A stretch of DNA of 64,000 nt. It comes from Pseudomonas gregormendelii. Lineage in GTDB: Bacteria; Pseudomonadota; Gammaproteobacteria; Pseudomonadales; Pseudomonadaceae. The stretch spans positions 24,743 to 88,742 of the forward strand of contig NZ_JADEVO010000025.1 of the NCBI RefSeq assembly GCF_017114825.1. The letters run 5' to 3'. Under the pieces are notes generated by a model. It was not told the DNA's origin. It saw only the letters and a list, made by a program, of their open reading frames with translations, and searched no databases. This document shows positions 16,709 to 24,967 of this stretch, in pieces (the stretch's first letter is position 1; the number at the start of each line of letters is the position of its first letter). The position numbers and the translations under genes are program-made.

Positions 16709-17638
16709 TCAGTCTTCGAGTGCGCGAACCCGCTCCATGCGTTGCTGCTCTTGCGGCTGGGCCGAGGACTGCAAGGTGAAGTCGAAGACGATTTCAGCAA
16801 AGCGGCCGCTGACACCGTAGGCCGCAGCGCGGGCCTGGTCTTCGCTGAAGGTGATTTTGGCGATCAACTCGTCACGGGTGGCGTAGGCGAAGTCATCGTG
16901 CAGGTACTCATCGCCGTCCAGGTTGATCTGGGTGGTGAGGTGGCGATGGTCTGCGGCCGAGATGAAGAAATGGATATGCGCCGGGCGCTGGCCGTGACGG
17001 CCCAGTTGATCGAGCAGTTGCTGGGTCGGGCCATCCGGTGGGCAGCCGTAGCCTGACGGCACGATGCTGCGGAAGCGATAACGACCCTCGGCGTCGGTCA
17101 CAATGCGCCGGCGCAGGTTGAATTCCGATTGGCTGCTGTCGAAGTAGGAGTAAGTCCCACCGGTATTGGCCTGCCAGACGTCCACTACCGCACCTGCCAG
17201 AGGTTCGCCAGCGGTATTGAGCACCTGGCCCTGCATGAACAGCGGCACGCCCGGATCAATGCCATCGTCGAGTCGAGCCTCGAAGTTGGACAAGGGGGCA
17301 CCGGCCACGTACAGCGGGCCTTCGATGGTGCGCGGGGTGCCGCCAGCCTTGCCGGCCTGCTCGTCTTCGGCATCCATCAACAGATCCAGATAGTGCTCCA
17401 GCCCCAGGCCCGCGACCACCAGCCCGGCCTCCTGGCGCGAACCCAGCACGTTGAGGTAGTTGACGGCTTTCCAGAACTCTTCCGGCGTTACCGCCAGGTC
17501 TTCGATGATGTTCACCGAGTCACGCAGGATGCGGTAGATCAGCGCCTTGACCCGGGGGCTGCCAGCATCGTTGTGCAGGCCGCTGGCTTCTTCGAGAAAT
17601 TGCTGGGCAGCAGCAGTATGGGAAATCTTGACGTTCAT
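16709..17638 (-). CDS. catA: Catechol 1,2-dioxygenase CatA
   Basis: Intradiol ring cleavage of catechol to cis,cis-muconate with non-haem Fe(III). The 309-residue protein has the N-terminal helical dimerisation domain and the catalytic beta domain with both tyrosine ligands (GGTYSYFD and PSGYGCP) and both histidine ligands (RPAHIHFF). It is third in catBCA, 51 bp after catC, and is followed by a REP cluster. Confidence 0.95.
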   Translation of the reverse strand: MNVKISHTAAAQQFLEEASGLHNDAGSPRVKALIYRILRDSVNIIEDLAVTPEEFWKAVNYLNVLGSRQEAGLVVAGLGLEHYLDLLMDAEDEQAGKAGGTPRTIEGPLYVAGAPLSNFEARLDDGIDPGVPLFMQGQVLNTAGEPLAGAVVDVWQANTGGTYSYFDSSQSEFNLRRRIVTDAEGRYRFRSIVPSGYGCPPDGPTQQLLDQLGRHGQRPAHIHFFISAADHRHLTTQINLDGDEYLHDDFAYATRDELIAKITFSEDQARAAAYGVSGRFAEIVFDFTLQSSAQPQEQQRMERVRALED

Positions 17639-17689
17639 GGTGGTTCCTCATCTTGTAATTATTAGCGTAGCGAACTGAACTGGCTGGGT

Positions 17690-17980
17690 TCAGCGGTCAT
17701 CCTCGCGAATCGACGAAGGATGCCGGCACATCGCGGTGACTTCGATCGCCATGTACGGGTAGAGCGGCAATTGCATCAGCAGGTCGTGCAGTTCCTGGAC
17801 ACTGTCGACGTCGAACACGCTGTAGTTGGCATACAGCCCGGCAATGCGCCACAGGTGGCGCCACTTGCCCTGGTCTTGCAGGCGCTGGGAGAAGGCCTTT
17901 TCGTCGGCCTTGAGTCTGGTGGCCAACTCGGTATTCATGTCGACCGGCAGGTTCACGGTCATCTTTACGTGGAACAGCAT
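17690..17980 (-). CDS. catC: Muconolactone delta-isomerase CatC
   Basis: Converts muconolactone to 3-oxoadipate enol-lactone. The 96-residue protein has the standard length and signatures MLFHVKMTVNLP and QGKWRHLWRIAGLYANYSVFDV, with LPLYPYMAIEVTAM near the end. ATG 17980 follows GAGGAG. It lies 10 bp after catB, consistent with the known decameric small enzyme. Confidence 0.96.
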   Translation of the reverse strand: MLFHVKMTVNLPVDMNTELATRLKADEKAFSQRLQDQGKWRHLWRIAGLYANYSVFDVDSVQELHDLLMQLPLYPYMAIEVTAMCRHPSSIREDDR

Positions 17981-17990
17981 GATGCACTCC

Positions 17991-19139
17991 TCAGACTTGA
18001 TGAAGAACAGTGGAAGACTTGTCGCGGCGGAAAAACGCCAGGCGCTCTTCGTCCAGTTTCAGGCCCAGGCCCGGGGTGGTCGGTACATGCAACTCGAAAT
18101 CGCGATACTCCAGCGGTTCGCTGAGGATGTCTTCAGTCAGCAGCAACGGGCCGAACAATTCGGTGTCCCAGGCCAGTTTGTTCAGGGTGATGAACGCCTG
18201 GGCCGAGGCCATGGTGCCGATGCCGCCTTCGAGCATGGTGCCGCCGTACAGCGCAATACCCGCCGCTTCGGCGATGGCCGCAGTCTTGAGCACTGCGCGC
18301 GGGCCGCCGTTCTTGGCGATCTTCAGGGCGAAGATCGACGCGGCGCCCTCACGGGCCAGGTTGAAGGCGTCTTCCACACATTCGATGGATTCATCGGCCA
18401 TGATCGGCGCCGGGCTCATGGCGTTCAGGCGCGCCATGCCGGCGCGGTTGTTGCGCGAGATCGGCTGTTCGATCAGGTCGATGCCGTTGGTGCCGAGAAT
18501 TCGGCAGGCACGGATGGCCACCGCTTCGTCCCAGGCCTGGTTGACGTCCACCCTGACGCTGGCGCGATCACCCAGGGCTTTCTTGATGGCGATCACATGC
18601 GCCAGGTCGCGATTGACTTCACCGGCGCCGATTTTCAGCTTGAAGATGCGATGGCGGCGCAGGTCGAGCATCTGCTCCGCTTCGGCGATGTCCTTGGCGG
18701 TATCGCCACTGGCCAGGGTCCAGGCCACCGGCAGCGCATTGCGCACCCGGCCACCGAGCAATTCGCTGACCGCCAGGCCCAGGCGCTTGCCCTGGGCGTC
18801 GAGCAAGGCGGTTTCGATACCTGACTTGGCGAAAGTGTTGCCACGGATGCTGCGCTCCAGGCGCAACATTGCAGCATTCACATTGGCGCTGTCCTGGCCC
18901 AGCAGCAGCGGTGCGAAGTGGCGGTCGATGTTGGTCTTGATGCTGTCCGGGCTCTCGTTGCCATACGCCAGGCCACCGATGGTGGTGGCTTCGCCGATGC
19001 CTTCGATGCCGTCGGCGCAACGCACGCGAATGATCACCAGCGTCTGGTTCTGCATGGTGTGCATGGCCAGCTTGTGCGGGCGAATGGTCGGCAGATCGAC
19101 GATGATCGTCTCGATCGATTCAATGGCTGTTGCAAGCAT
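17991..19139 (-). CDS. catB: Muconate cycloisomerase CatB
   Basis: Lactonises cis,cis-muconate to muconolactone using Mn2+. The 382-residue enolase-superfamily protein has the KLKIG catalytic lysine motif, metal ligands in VRVDVNQAW, LIEQP and MADES, and the second-side lysine in FALKIAKNGG. The open frame runs to 19268, overlapping catR, but homology begins at ATG 19139 (MLATAIESIETIIVDLP), so I use it. It is the first gene of catBCA and is divergent from catR. Confidence 0.95.
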   Translation of the reverse strand: MLATAIESIETIIVDLPTIRPHKLAMHTMQNQTLVIIRVRCADGIEGIGEATTIGGLAYGNESPDSIKTNIDRHFAPLLLGQDSANVNAAMLRLERSIRGNTFAKSGIETALLDAQGKRLGLAVSELLGGRVRNALPVAWTLASGDTAKDIAEAEQMLDLRRHRIFKLKIGAGEVNRDLAHVIAIKKALGDRASVRVDVNQAWDEAVAIRACRILGTNGIDLIEQPISRNNRAGMARLNAMSPAPIMADESIECVEDAFNLAREGAASIFALKIAKNGGPRAVLKTAAIAEAAGIALYGGTMLEGGIGTMASAQAFITLNKLAWDTELFGPLLLTEDILSEPLEYRDFELHVPTTPGLGLKLDEERLAFFRRDKSSTVLHQV

Positions 19140-19201
19140 TTCGATACCCGTCAGGTTCTTGGAGTTCTGGACCCGATTCTGGTACGGCTTTTTTCTGGAA
19201 G

Positions 19202-19240
19202 CCAATATAGAATTGGTCTGACTTGATACCTTAAAGGTAT
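19202..19240. promoter_or_regulatory. CatR operator region between catB and catR
   Basis: ATACCTTAAAGGTAT (19226-19240) is a perfect palindrome that also fits the LysR-type T-N11-A motif and the ATAC-N7-GTAT form reported for CatR recognition. A second 15-bp palindrome, CCAAT-N5-ATTGG (19202-19216), is centred 24 bp nearer catB, where an activation site overlapping the catB -35 would be expected. This fits muconate-dependent activation of catBCA and CatR autoregulation. Confidence 0.8.
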
Positions 19241-19266
19241 GCAGCCGATCAGCTTTTGGAGGTTCC

Positions 19267-20172
19267 ATGGAACTGCGTCACCTGCGCTATTTTCAGGTGC
19301 TGGCGAAAACCCTCAACTTCACCCGCGCCGCTGAGCTGCTGCACATCGCGCAACCGCCCCTCAGCCGGCAGATTCAACAGCTGGAGGATGAGCTGGGCGT
19401 GATGTTGCTGGAGCGCGGCCGGCCGTTGAAGTTGACCGATGCCGGCCGGTTCTTCCATGAACATTCCAGTGCGCTTCTGGAACAGCTGGGCAAGGTGTGC
19501 GACAACACCCGGCGCATAGGCCAGGGGGAAAAGACCTGGCTGGGCATCGGTTTTGCGCCATCGACGCTTTATGGGGTGCTGCCGGAATTGATCCGGCGCT
19601 TGCGCAGCGGCGAGCCACTGGAGCTGGAACTTGGGCTGTCGGAATTGACCACGCTCCAGCAGGTCCATGCCCTCAAGGCTGGCAGGATCGATATCGGCTT
19701 TGGACGAATCCGCATCGACGACCCGGCCATTATCCAGACCGTGCTCACCGAAGACCGGCTGGTCGCCGCCCTCCCCGCCGGCCACCCACTGCTGGGCGCG
19801 CCGATCAGCCTGCGGGAGCTGGCCAGGGAACCGTTCGTACTGTACCCGGGCAATCCGCGGCCAAGTTATGCCGACCATGTGATCGCCCTGTTCGAGTCTT
19901 ATGGTGTGAGCATCCAGGTGGCGCAATGGACCAATGAGTTGCAGACCGCGATCGGCCTGGTCGGGGCTGGCATCGGCGTCACCCTGGTGCCGGCGTCTTT
20001 GCAGTTGTTGCACCGTGACGACATTGGGTTTACGGCACTGCTGGAGGACAACGCGACTTCACCGATCATCCTCAGCCGGCGGGCGGGCGATGTGTCGCCG
20101 GGGTTGAAGCACTGCCTGCAGATGATCGATGAGTTGTTGCCGCGCGCGCTGGAATCCACTCAGGACACCTGA
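19267..20172 (+). CDS. catR: LysR-type regulator CatR
   Basis: Activator of catBCA with cis,cis-muconate as inducer. The 301-residue protein has the LysR helix-turn-helix at about 1-60 (MELRHLRYFQVLAKTLNFTRAAELLHIAQPPLSRQIQQLE) and a substrate-binding domain with FVLYPGNPRPSYADHV. ATG 19267 follows GGAGG. Divergent placement from catB with a CatR-like palindrome between identifies it. Confidence 0.92.
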   Translation: MELRHLRYFQVLAKTLNFTRAAELLHIAQPPLSRQIQQLEDELGVMLLERGRPLKLTDAGRFFHEHSSALLEQLGKVCDNTRRIGQGEKTWLGIGFAPSTLYGVLPELIRRLRSGEPLELELGLSELTTLQQVHALKAGRIDIGFGRIRIDDPAIIQTVLTEDRLVAALPAGHPLLGAPISLRELAREPFVLYPGNPRPSYADHVIALFESYGVSIQVAQWTNELQTAIGLVGAGIGVTLVPASLQLLHRDDIGFTALLEDNATSPIILSRRAGDVSPGLKHCLQMIDELLPRALESTQDT

Positions 20173-20198
20173 GCTGCAGCCTGGGGCAGGAAGCGCGC

Positions 20199-20438
20199 TC
20201 AACCGGCGAACGCGCGGCGCCCGGCGTTCATTTCCGTGCGCAGTTCGGCAATGAGGTTGTTGATGTCGCGGATGGTGGCCAGGTCCGCTGTGGAGACATT
20301 GCGGACCAGCAGCACAACCTCGTGGGTATCAGGATCGAATACGGTGATTTCCAGCAATCCCAGGCTCTCCGTGCATTCACAGGACAGCGGCTCGAAACCG
20401 GATTCCACAATACTGGAAAGGACTGCAATGGGGACCAT
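20199..20438 (-). CDS. DUF1652 family protein
   Basis: A 79-residue protein with IVESGFEPLSCECT, then an alternating hydrophobic core and ISTADL-like VSTADLATIRDINNLIAELRTEM. This is the pattern of DUF1652, a short family largely confined to Pseudomonas (recalled). It is convergent with catR (27 bp). Function unknown. Confidence 0.8.
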   Translation of the reverse strand: MVPIAVLSSIVESGFEPLSCECTESLGLLEITVFDPDTHEVVLLVRNVSTADLATIRDINNLIAELRTEMNAGRRAFAG

Positions 20439-20546
20439 GGCTGACGACTCTGGCGGCAGTTAATGGAAAAGATCCCATTGACGATAGATGCACTTCGCCC
20501 ATTGCGCGCACGCCAAATGTTATCCAGCTCTCACTTTGAGCGTTTT

Positions 20547-21446
20547 TCAGCGTGAATCCCCAGACCAGATCCAGTTCCACAGGCCCGGCAGTTGCTCCGG
20601 CTGCGAACTGTCGCGCACGGTGCGCGCCAGAGCGGCCCGTTGCAGAGCAGCGGTGTCATCATAAAAAGGTTTTTGCGCAACCGTCACCCCTGTCTCCCGG
20701 GCGCTGTCGAGGAGAATCTGCAGATACTCGCGCGCATGCCTTGCGGTGTAGCGGTTGAGATCATGAAAGGTCACCACCACGGGAATCACCCCGTCCACCA
20801 CCGGCAATTGACCTTGCGCGATACGCTCGCGAACTTCGGACATCGAACGCAGCATATGCGATCGCCGCCGCGGGCTGGCGTTAAACCCCCAGATCTTGCC
20901 GTCGTTGGCACTGAGGTCCGTCAGCAGCATGTGCAGGCCGTGCCGCTGATAGGCGGCGAAGGTGCGCTTGTCGTAACTCCAGAACGGCGGCCGCAGCAGG
21001 ACAGGCGCCGCGCCGGTGATCGCGGCGATATCGGCGCTGCCATTGGCGAGCGATTGCTCCAGCGCCTGATCGTCCAGGGATCGATGGTTGCTGTGTCCGG
21101 GGGTGGCGGTGTGAAAGCCGATGACATGACCTTCAGCCTGTTCCCGACGCATGACCTCGCGCCCAATCTCACTGCCCCCGGCCCTGGAAGCCCGGGTCTG
21201 CACGAAAAACACCGCCTTGATGTGCGGTTGCAGCGGATTTTGCGCGAGGCTGTCGAGAACAGTCAGCGTCGGGTTCCAGAAACTTGAAGCACTGGGGCCG
21301 TCGTCGAAGGTCAGTAAAAAGCGGATGGGAGGTTGCGCCGTTAAACGTTGTTCGGTTTGCGGGGTCATTGCTATAGGAGCAGCAATGCAGCCGACCAGCC
21401 CGGTGGCTAGAACCAGTGGAGCGAGGAGTTTGTACAGCTGTTTCAT
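20547..21446 (-). CDS. Polysaccharide deacetylase-family lipoprotein
   Basis: A 299-residue NodB-type deacetylase. It begins with a lipoprotein signal (lipobox LVGC, Cys20), followed by the catalytic TFDDGPS (Asp48-Asp49), the metal-binding GFHTATPGHSNH, and LRPPFWSYD. It is predicted to be membrane-anchored and to remove acetyl groups from an N-acetylated glycan in the periplasm; the substrate is unknown. I start at ATG 21446; the frame extends further upstream into repeat DNA. Confidence 0.85.
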   Translation of the reverse strand: MKQLYKLLAPLVLATGLVGCIAAPIAMTPQTEQRLTAQPPIRFLLTFDDGPSASSFWNPTLTVLDSLAQNPLQPHIKAVFFVQTRASRAGGSEIGREVMRREQAEGHVIGFHTATPGHSNHRSLDDQALEQSLANGSADIAAITGAAPVLLRPPFWSYDKRTFAAYQRHGLHMLLTDLSANDGKIWGFNASPRRRSHMLRSMSEVRERIAQGQLPVVDGVIPVVVTFHDLNRYTARHAREYLQILLDSARETGVTVAQKPFYDDTAALQRAALARTVRDSSQPEQLPGLWNWIWSGDSR

Positions 21447-21503
21447 GGTTTGCCTTGGCCAGGCGATGCGGTGGATCAGTCTACATTGATGGTGAATGAT
21501 AAG

Positions 21504-21535
21504 CCGCCATCGCGAGCAAGCTTTGCTCCCACAGG
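21504..21535. repeat. Single REP element (GTGGGAGC family)
   Basis: CGCCATCGCGAGCAAGC followed by TTTGCTCCCACAG forms the typical hairpin of this family. It lies 57 bp upstream of the deacetylase start and marks the edge of a 565-bp non-coding region. Confidence 0.85.
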
Positions 21536-21539
21536 AGGT

Positions 21540-21989
21540 CATATGCAGACATATAAGCGCAGCGCGCCGGCTTGACGCCTTGGTCGGCCCGAAGGCCGCC
21601 ACGGCGAGCTGTAGATTGCAGGCGCCCCGTTAACCACGCTGGCCGAACGCAGGCATTGCGCAGCGGGGAAACCGGCAAGGATGCCGGTTTAGCCGCGCTG
21701 GGCCAGGGATGGCCCATCGCGGCGACCCGCGGAGTAATGCCGGAGTGAGGGCACACCGAGCCTGAGCGAGGTGCCGAGTGGTGGGGCAAGAGCGCTTTGG
21801 TTACTTTCGCGCTTTTCGAAAGTGACCCGCCGTAAGGGCGGAACCCTAAGCAGCCGTTACCGCAGCAATGGATATGTACACAAAGCAAGATCAAAAGATC
21901 GCAGCCTCGTTTCTCTCGACAGCTCCTACAGAAGAACGGTGTAGCGCGCCGTAAGGGCGGGACCAGCTACTGCAGCAGCGGATATGTAC
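21540..21989. repeat. Structured intergenic repeat, about 450 bp, with embedded half element
   Basis: No supportable gene is present. Strong hairpins occur: AAACCGGC/GCCGGTTT (21669-21690), GGTTACTTTCG/CGAAAGTGACC (21799-21827, one G-T pair), and a CCGCC-GTAA-GGGCGG hairpin following it. The segment around 21828-21880 (CGCCGTAAGGGCGG ... GGATATGTAC) is repeated imperfectly at 21947-21988. Between the copies sits one arm of the GTAGGAGC element (21891-21929). I recall similar text as recurrent intergenic DNA in Pseudomonas, but cannot name it. Confidence 0.7.
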
Positions 21990-22011
21990 CCGACCACCGG
22001 AGGACCAACCC

Positions 22012-22692
22012 ATGTGCGGACGCCTGACCCAATACCGTGGCATTCACGATTTTGTCGCAGCACTGAGCATCCCCGACGCACTGATCAACCATATCGGCGA
22101 TGAACCCCTGGCCCGCTACAACGCCGCCCCGACCACCCGTCTTGCCCTGCTGCATCTGGAAAACGACGGCCTGCACGCCGACCTGGTGCGCTGGGGTTGG
22201 CGACCGCACTGGGCCAAAGACCGCGCACCACCCATCAACGCCCGAGTGGAAAAGGTCGCCCACGGCCCCTACTTCCGACCCATCTGGCCGCACCGGGCCA
22301 TCGTACCGGTAGACAACTGGTTCGAATGGGTCGACAGCGGCGACGGTAGCAAACAACCCTGGTTGATCCGCCGCAAGGACCGGGCTCCGGTCTACTGCGC
22401 CGCCATTGGGCAGTTTCCCGCAGCGGCCGCCGAACCCACCCCCGAGGACGGCTTTGTCATCCTGACCGCCGACAGCGCCGGCGGCATGCTCGACATCCAC
22501 GACCGCCGCCCCATCGTGTTATCGCCGGAACTGGCCGAGGAATGGCTCGACCCCTCCACACCCAGGGAACGCGCCGAACAGATGGCATTATTTGAAGGTG
22601 AAGCCAGCGAAGTGTTCGAGTGGTTCCGGGTCAGCAAGGCAGTCGGCAATGTGCGCAACCAGGGCCCCGAATTGATCGAACCGCAAGCCTGA
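22012..22692 (+). CDS. SOS response-associated peptidase (SRAP/HMCES/YedK family)
   Basis: Forms a protein-DNA crosslink with abasic sites in single-stranded DNA, shielding them. The 226-residue protein keeps the catalytic Cys2 (MCGRLTQ), the RYNAAPT segment, the WFEW glutamate and IHDRRP with the active histidine (usually HDRMP). ATG 22012 follows GGAGG, so Cys2 is exposed after Met removal as required. It stands alone after a repeat region. Confidence 0.93.
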   Translation: MCGRLTQYRGIHDFVAALSIPDALINHIGDEPLARYNAAPTTRLALLHLENDGLHADLVRWGWRPHWAKDRAPPINARVEKVAHGPYFRPIWPHRAIVPVDNWFEWVDSGDGSKQPWLIRRKDRAPVYCAAIGQFPAAAAEPTPEDGFVILTADSAGGMLDIHDRRPIVLSPELAEEWLDPSTPRERAEQMALFEGEASEVFEWFRVSKAVGNVRNQGPELIEPQA

Positions 22693-22794
22693 AAGGAACC
22701 GTTAAATCTGCAGGCCCTCGCAACGTTACACATAGTGTTTCACCCATGTAACAGTCCAATGAAATATGGCCATTTGCCGCGCCAACCGCCTGTC

Positions 22795-22811
22795 TGACAA
22801 TTTAATTGTCA
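22795..22811. promoter_or_regulatory. 17-bp perfect palindrome upstream of a hypothetical gene
   Basis: TGACAATTTAATTGTCA is symmetrical about T22803. It lies 30 bp before the preferred start codon at 22841, and could be an operator or an AT-rich promoter element. If ATG 22766 were the true start it would be coding, which argues for the shorter gene. Confidence 0.45.
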
Positions 22812-22840
22812 TACATACATTCAGGGGCAGTGCCGCTAGC

Positions 22841-23173
22841 ATGCGCGCCGCATTTCCACGGACGGAAAACCCAGAAACTCCAGCCTTGCAGAGAACCCAG
22901 TTGCGCGACGATTCCTACATCCAGCAAGTCAGCAGTGTCGAGTGTGTCCACCTCTCGACTACGGAACGTTATCAACTCGATTGTTTCATCGGGCAATACA
23001 TCAAGACCCGAGACCTGGCCTCAGTGCCCAATATCGATACCACGCTGCGCGCAACCTTGCAGCGCTACCCGGGCAAGCCGCCGGTGATGGTCAATGAACT
23101 GAATGCCTGGATCGACAGGAAGTTGGGCTATCGGGCAACGCACCCCGATTTCTGCGAGCAGGAAGATGTCTGA
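22841..23173 (+). CDS. Hypothetical protein, about 110 aa
   Basis: A soluble protein containing SVECVHLSTTERYQLDCFIGQYIKTRDL and ending LGYRATHPDFCEQEDV, with three cysteines. An in-frame ATG exists at 22766, but that extension spans a palindrome and has untypical composition, so ATG 22841 is preferred. Neither has a strong ribosome site. No family recognised. A hairpin (GCGCCTGC/GCAGGCGC) follows within 50 bp. Confidence 0.6.
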   Translation: MRAAFPRTENPETPALQRTQLRDDSYIQQVSSVECVHLSTTERYQLDCFIGQYIKTRDLASVPNIDTTLRATLQRYPGKPPVMVNELNAWIDRKLGYRATHPDFCEQEDV

Positions 23174-23242
23174 GCGTCCCTCTGAATCGCGGCAGCGCCT
23201 GCACACAAGCTTGCAGGCGCCGCCGCGAGCGAAAAGTACGCT

Positions 23243-23389
23243 TCAAGGTTTCAGCGGGCGCTCCTGATCACGGTCCGAGAGTTCTCGACTGTCGTCATGT
23301 TTCCAATCTTGCGTCGAACGCTTTTTCTGCTCTTCTATTTCCTCTTGCGTAGGCTCATCCGGGTCCGGCTGCTTGGGTTCATTCGCCAT
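23243..23389 (-). CDS. Small highly charged protein, 48 aa
   Basis: The frame starts ATG 23389 (MANEPKQPDPDEPTQEEIEE), continues QKKRSTQDWKHDDSREL and ends DQERPLKP with TGA at 23243. It has no hydrophobic core and looks disordered, rich in Asp, Glu, Pro and Lys. AGAGG precedes the start on the minus strand. It is transcribed in the same direction as azlCD, 53 bp downstream of azlD. Function unknown. Confidence 0.65.
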   Translation of the reverse strand: MANEPKQPDPDEPTQEEIEEQKKRSTQDWKHDDSRELSDRDQERPLKP

Positions 23390-23441
23390 GTTCGCCTCTC
23401 TTCCTGAAGGGATCGTTAATCGGTTTAAGCGTAGAACAGAT

Positions 23442-23756
23442 TCACAGCCACCAACGCAGCACGAAGAACACCGCCATGCTCAAGAGCATGCTGAGCAAGG
23501 TGCTGCGGGTGTACAGCACAAGCCCCACCGCCACCAATGAACTGAGCAAGTACGGGTTGTCCCATTGCAGGTTCAGTTGTTTGTCCGGCATGAACACGAT
23601 TGGCCCGCAGATGGCGGTGAGCATGCCCGGCACGGCAAAGCCGAGAAACTGCCTGGCGTTACTGCTCAGGCGCACGGGCAGGCGCGGCTCCAGAAACACG
23701 TAGCGGTTGAGGAACACCAGCGCACCCATCCCGAATATCACCGCCCAGACCATCAT
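23442..23756 (-). CDS. azlD: Branched-chain amino acid exporter subunit AzlD
   Basis: The small subunit of AzlCD-type exporters. The 104-residue protein is almost wholly hydrophobic with about four membrane segments (MMVWAVIFGMGALVFLNRYVFL, AVPGMLTAICGPIVF, LLSSLVAVGLVLY, LLSMAVFFVL). The start ATG 23756 overlaps the azlC stop (ATGA), so translation is coupled. Confidence 0.88.
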   Translation of the reverse strand: MMVWAVIFGMGALVFLNRYVFLEPRLPVRLSSNARQFLGFAVPGMLTAICGPIVFMPDKQLNLQWDNPYLLSSLVAVGLVLYTRSTLLSMLLSMAVFFVLRWWL

Positions 23757-24454
23757 GCTGTTTGCCTCAGATAAAGTTTGTTGCACATAAATCCCGCCGT
23801 CATACCTGCCAGCCCCGCCAGCACCAGCGCCGAGCCCCACTGCCAGTAACTGAACAGCACGGAACAAAACAGCGCCACCGCGACGCACACCACCGTGGGC
23901 ACGTTACGCACCACCGGGGTGATCAGGGCAATGAAGGTTGCGGCAATCGAGAAGTCCAGGCCCAGGTGCTCCAGCCCCGGGATGCTGCTGCCGAGCACGA
24001 TGCCGGCCAGGGTGAAAAGATTCCAGGCCACGTAGAACGTCAACCCGACGCCAAGGGCGTACCAGCGATTGAACTGCTGCTTGTCATGCTGGCTGGTCAG
24101 GGCGAACAGTTCGTCGGTCAGCAAAAAGCCCAGACCCACGCGCCAGCGTCCCGGCAGCGGTGAGATCACCGAGCGCAGGCTCATGCCGTAGAGCAGATGC
24201 TGGGAGGTCAGCAGCAGCGTGGTCAGCAGTATCGAGAAAATCCCGGCACCGCCCTTGAGCATGCCGATGGCCACCAGCTGTGCCGCGCCGGCAAACACGA
24301 TGCTCGACAGGCCCTGGCCTTGCAGGGGCGTGAGGTTGGCTTCGATGGCCATGGAACCGGCCAGCAGGCCCCAGGGCGCAGTCGCCAGGGACAAGGGAAG
24401 GATCGCCACGGCGCCGCGCAGGAATGCGCTGCGGGGCATATGAGCGTTGGACAT
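23753..24454 (-). CDS. azlC: Branched-chain amino acid exporter subunit AzlC
   Basis: Large permease subunit of AzlCD. The 233-residue protein has several membrane segments and the family signatures FAGAAQLVAIGML and SQHLLYGMSLR, then FLLTDELFAL. I start at ATG 24454 (MSNAHMPRSAFLRG); ATG 24439 is an alternative and no strong ribosome site decides. Exports branched-chain or related amino acids by family precedent. Confidence 0.9.
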   Translation of the reverse strand: MSNAHMPRSAFLRGAVAILPLSLATAPWGLLAGSMAIEANLTPLQGQGLSSIVFAGAAQLVAIGMLKGGAGIFSILLTTLLLTSQHLLYGMSLRSVISPLPGRWRVGLGFLLTDELFALTSQHDKQQFNRWYALGVGLTFYVAWNLFTLAGIVLGSSIPGLEHLGLDFSIAATFIALITPVVRNVPTVVCVAVALFCSVLFSYWQWGSALVLAGLAGMTAGFMCNKLYLRQTA

Positions 24455-24590
24455 GACGTTCTGCGACCGGAAAAAAGACCTGCAACTTTGCCAGTACTTA
24501 CCCGCGAAGGCATGCACAATTTCGAGTTATTTGCCGGCCATCGACCGGGTAACATGGTGCGGTCCATCCGGCACACCCAGGGAAGCCCAC

Positions 24591-24965
24591 ATGCTGTACC
24601 GAATCGCCGCCGACGGGCTGGTGCTGTTTCATCTGCTGTTCATTCTGTTCGTGCTGTTCGGCGGGCTGCTGGTGCTCAAATGGCGCCACTTGGCGGTGCT
24701 GCACCTGCCTGCGGTCGCGTGGGGTATCTCGGTGGAAGTCTTTCACCTGATGTGCCCGCTGACCGACTGGGAGAACCGCATGCGCGATGCCGCCGGCCAG
24801 AGCGGCTACGGCGGTGGTTTTGTCGAGCATTACATCTGGCCGGCGATCTATCCCGCCGGCCTCACCCCGGGCATCCAGGTGGGCCTGGGCGCCGTGGTGC
24901 TGGCGCTGAACCTGTGGGTCTACCTGCGGCTGGTCAGGCGTTTGCGGCGAGATGGGCGCCACTGA
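24591..24965 (+). CDS. DUF2784 family membrane protein
   Basis: A 124-residue protein with about four membrane segments. The family features are visible: MCPLTDWENRMRDAAGQSGYGGGFVEHYIWPAIYP in the middle, with flanking hydrophobic helices. I start at ATG 24591 (MLYRIAADG), where the hydrophobic helix begins; the longer frame upstream overlaps the azlC leader. Function unknown. It is convergent with the diguanylate cyclase gene (2 bp gap). Confidence 0.85.
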   Translation: MLYRIAADGLVLFHLLFILFVLFGGLLVLKWRHLAVLHLPAVAWGISVEVFHLMCPLTDWENRMRDAAGQSGYGGGFVEHYIWPAIYPAGLTPGIQVGLGAVVLALNLWVYLRLVRRLRRDGRH

Positions 24966-24967
24966 AT

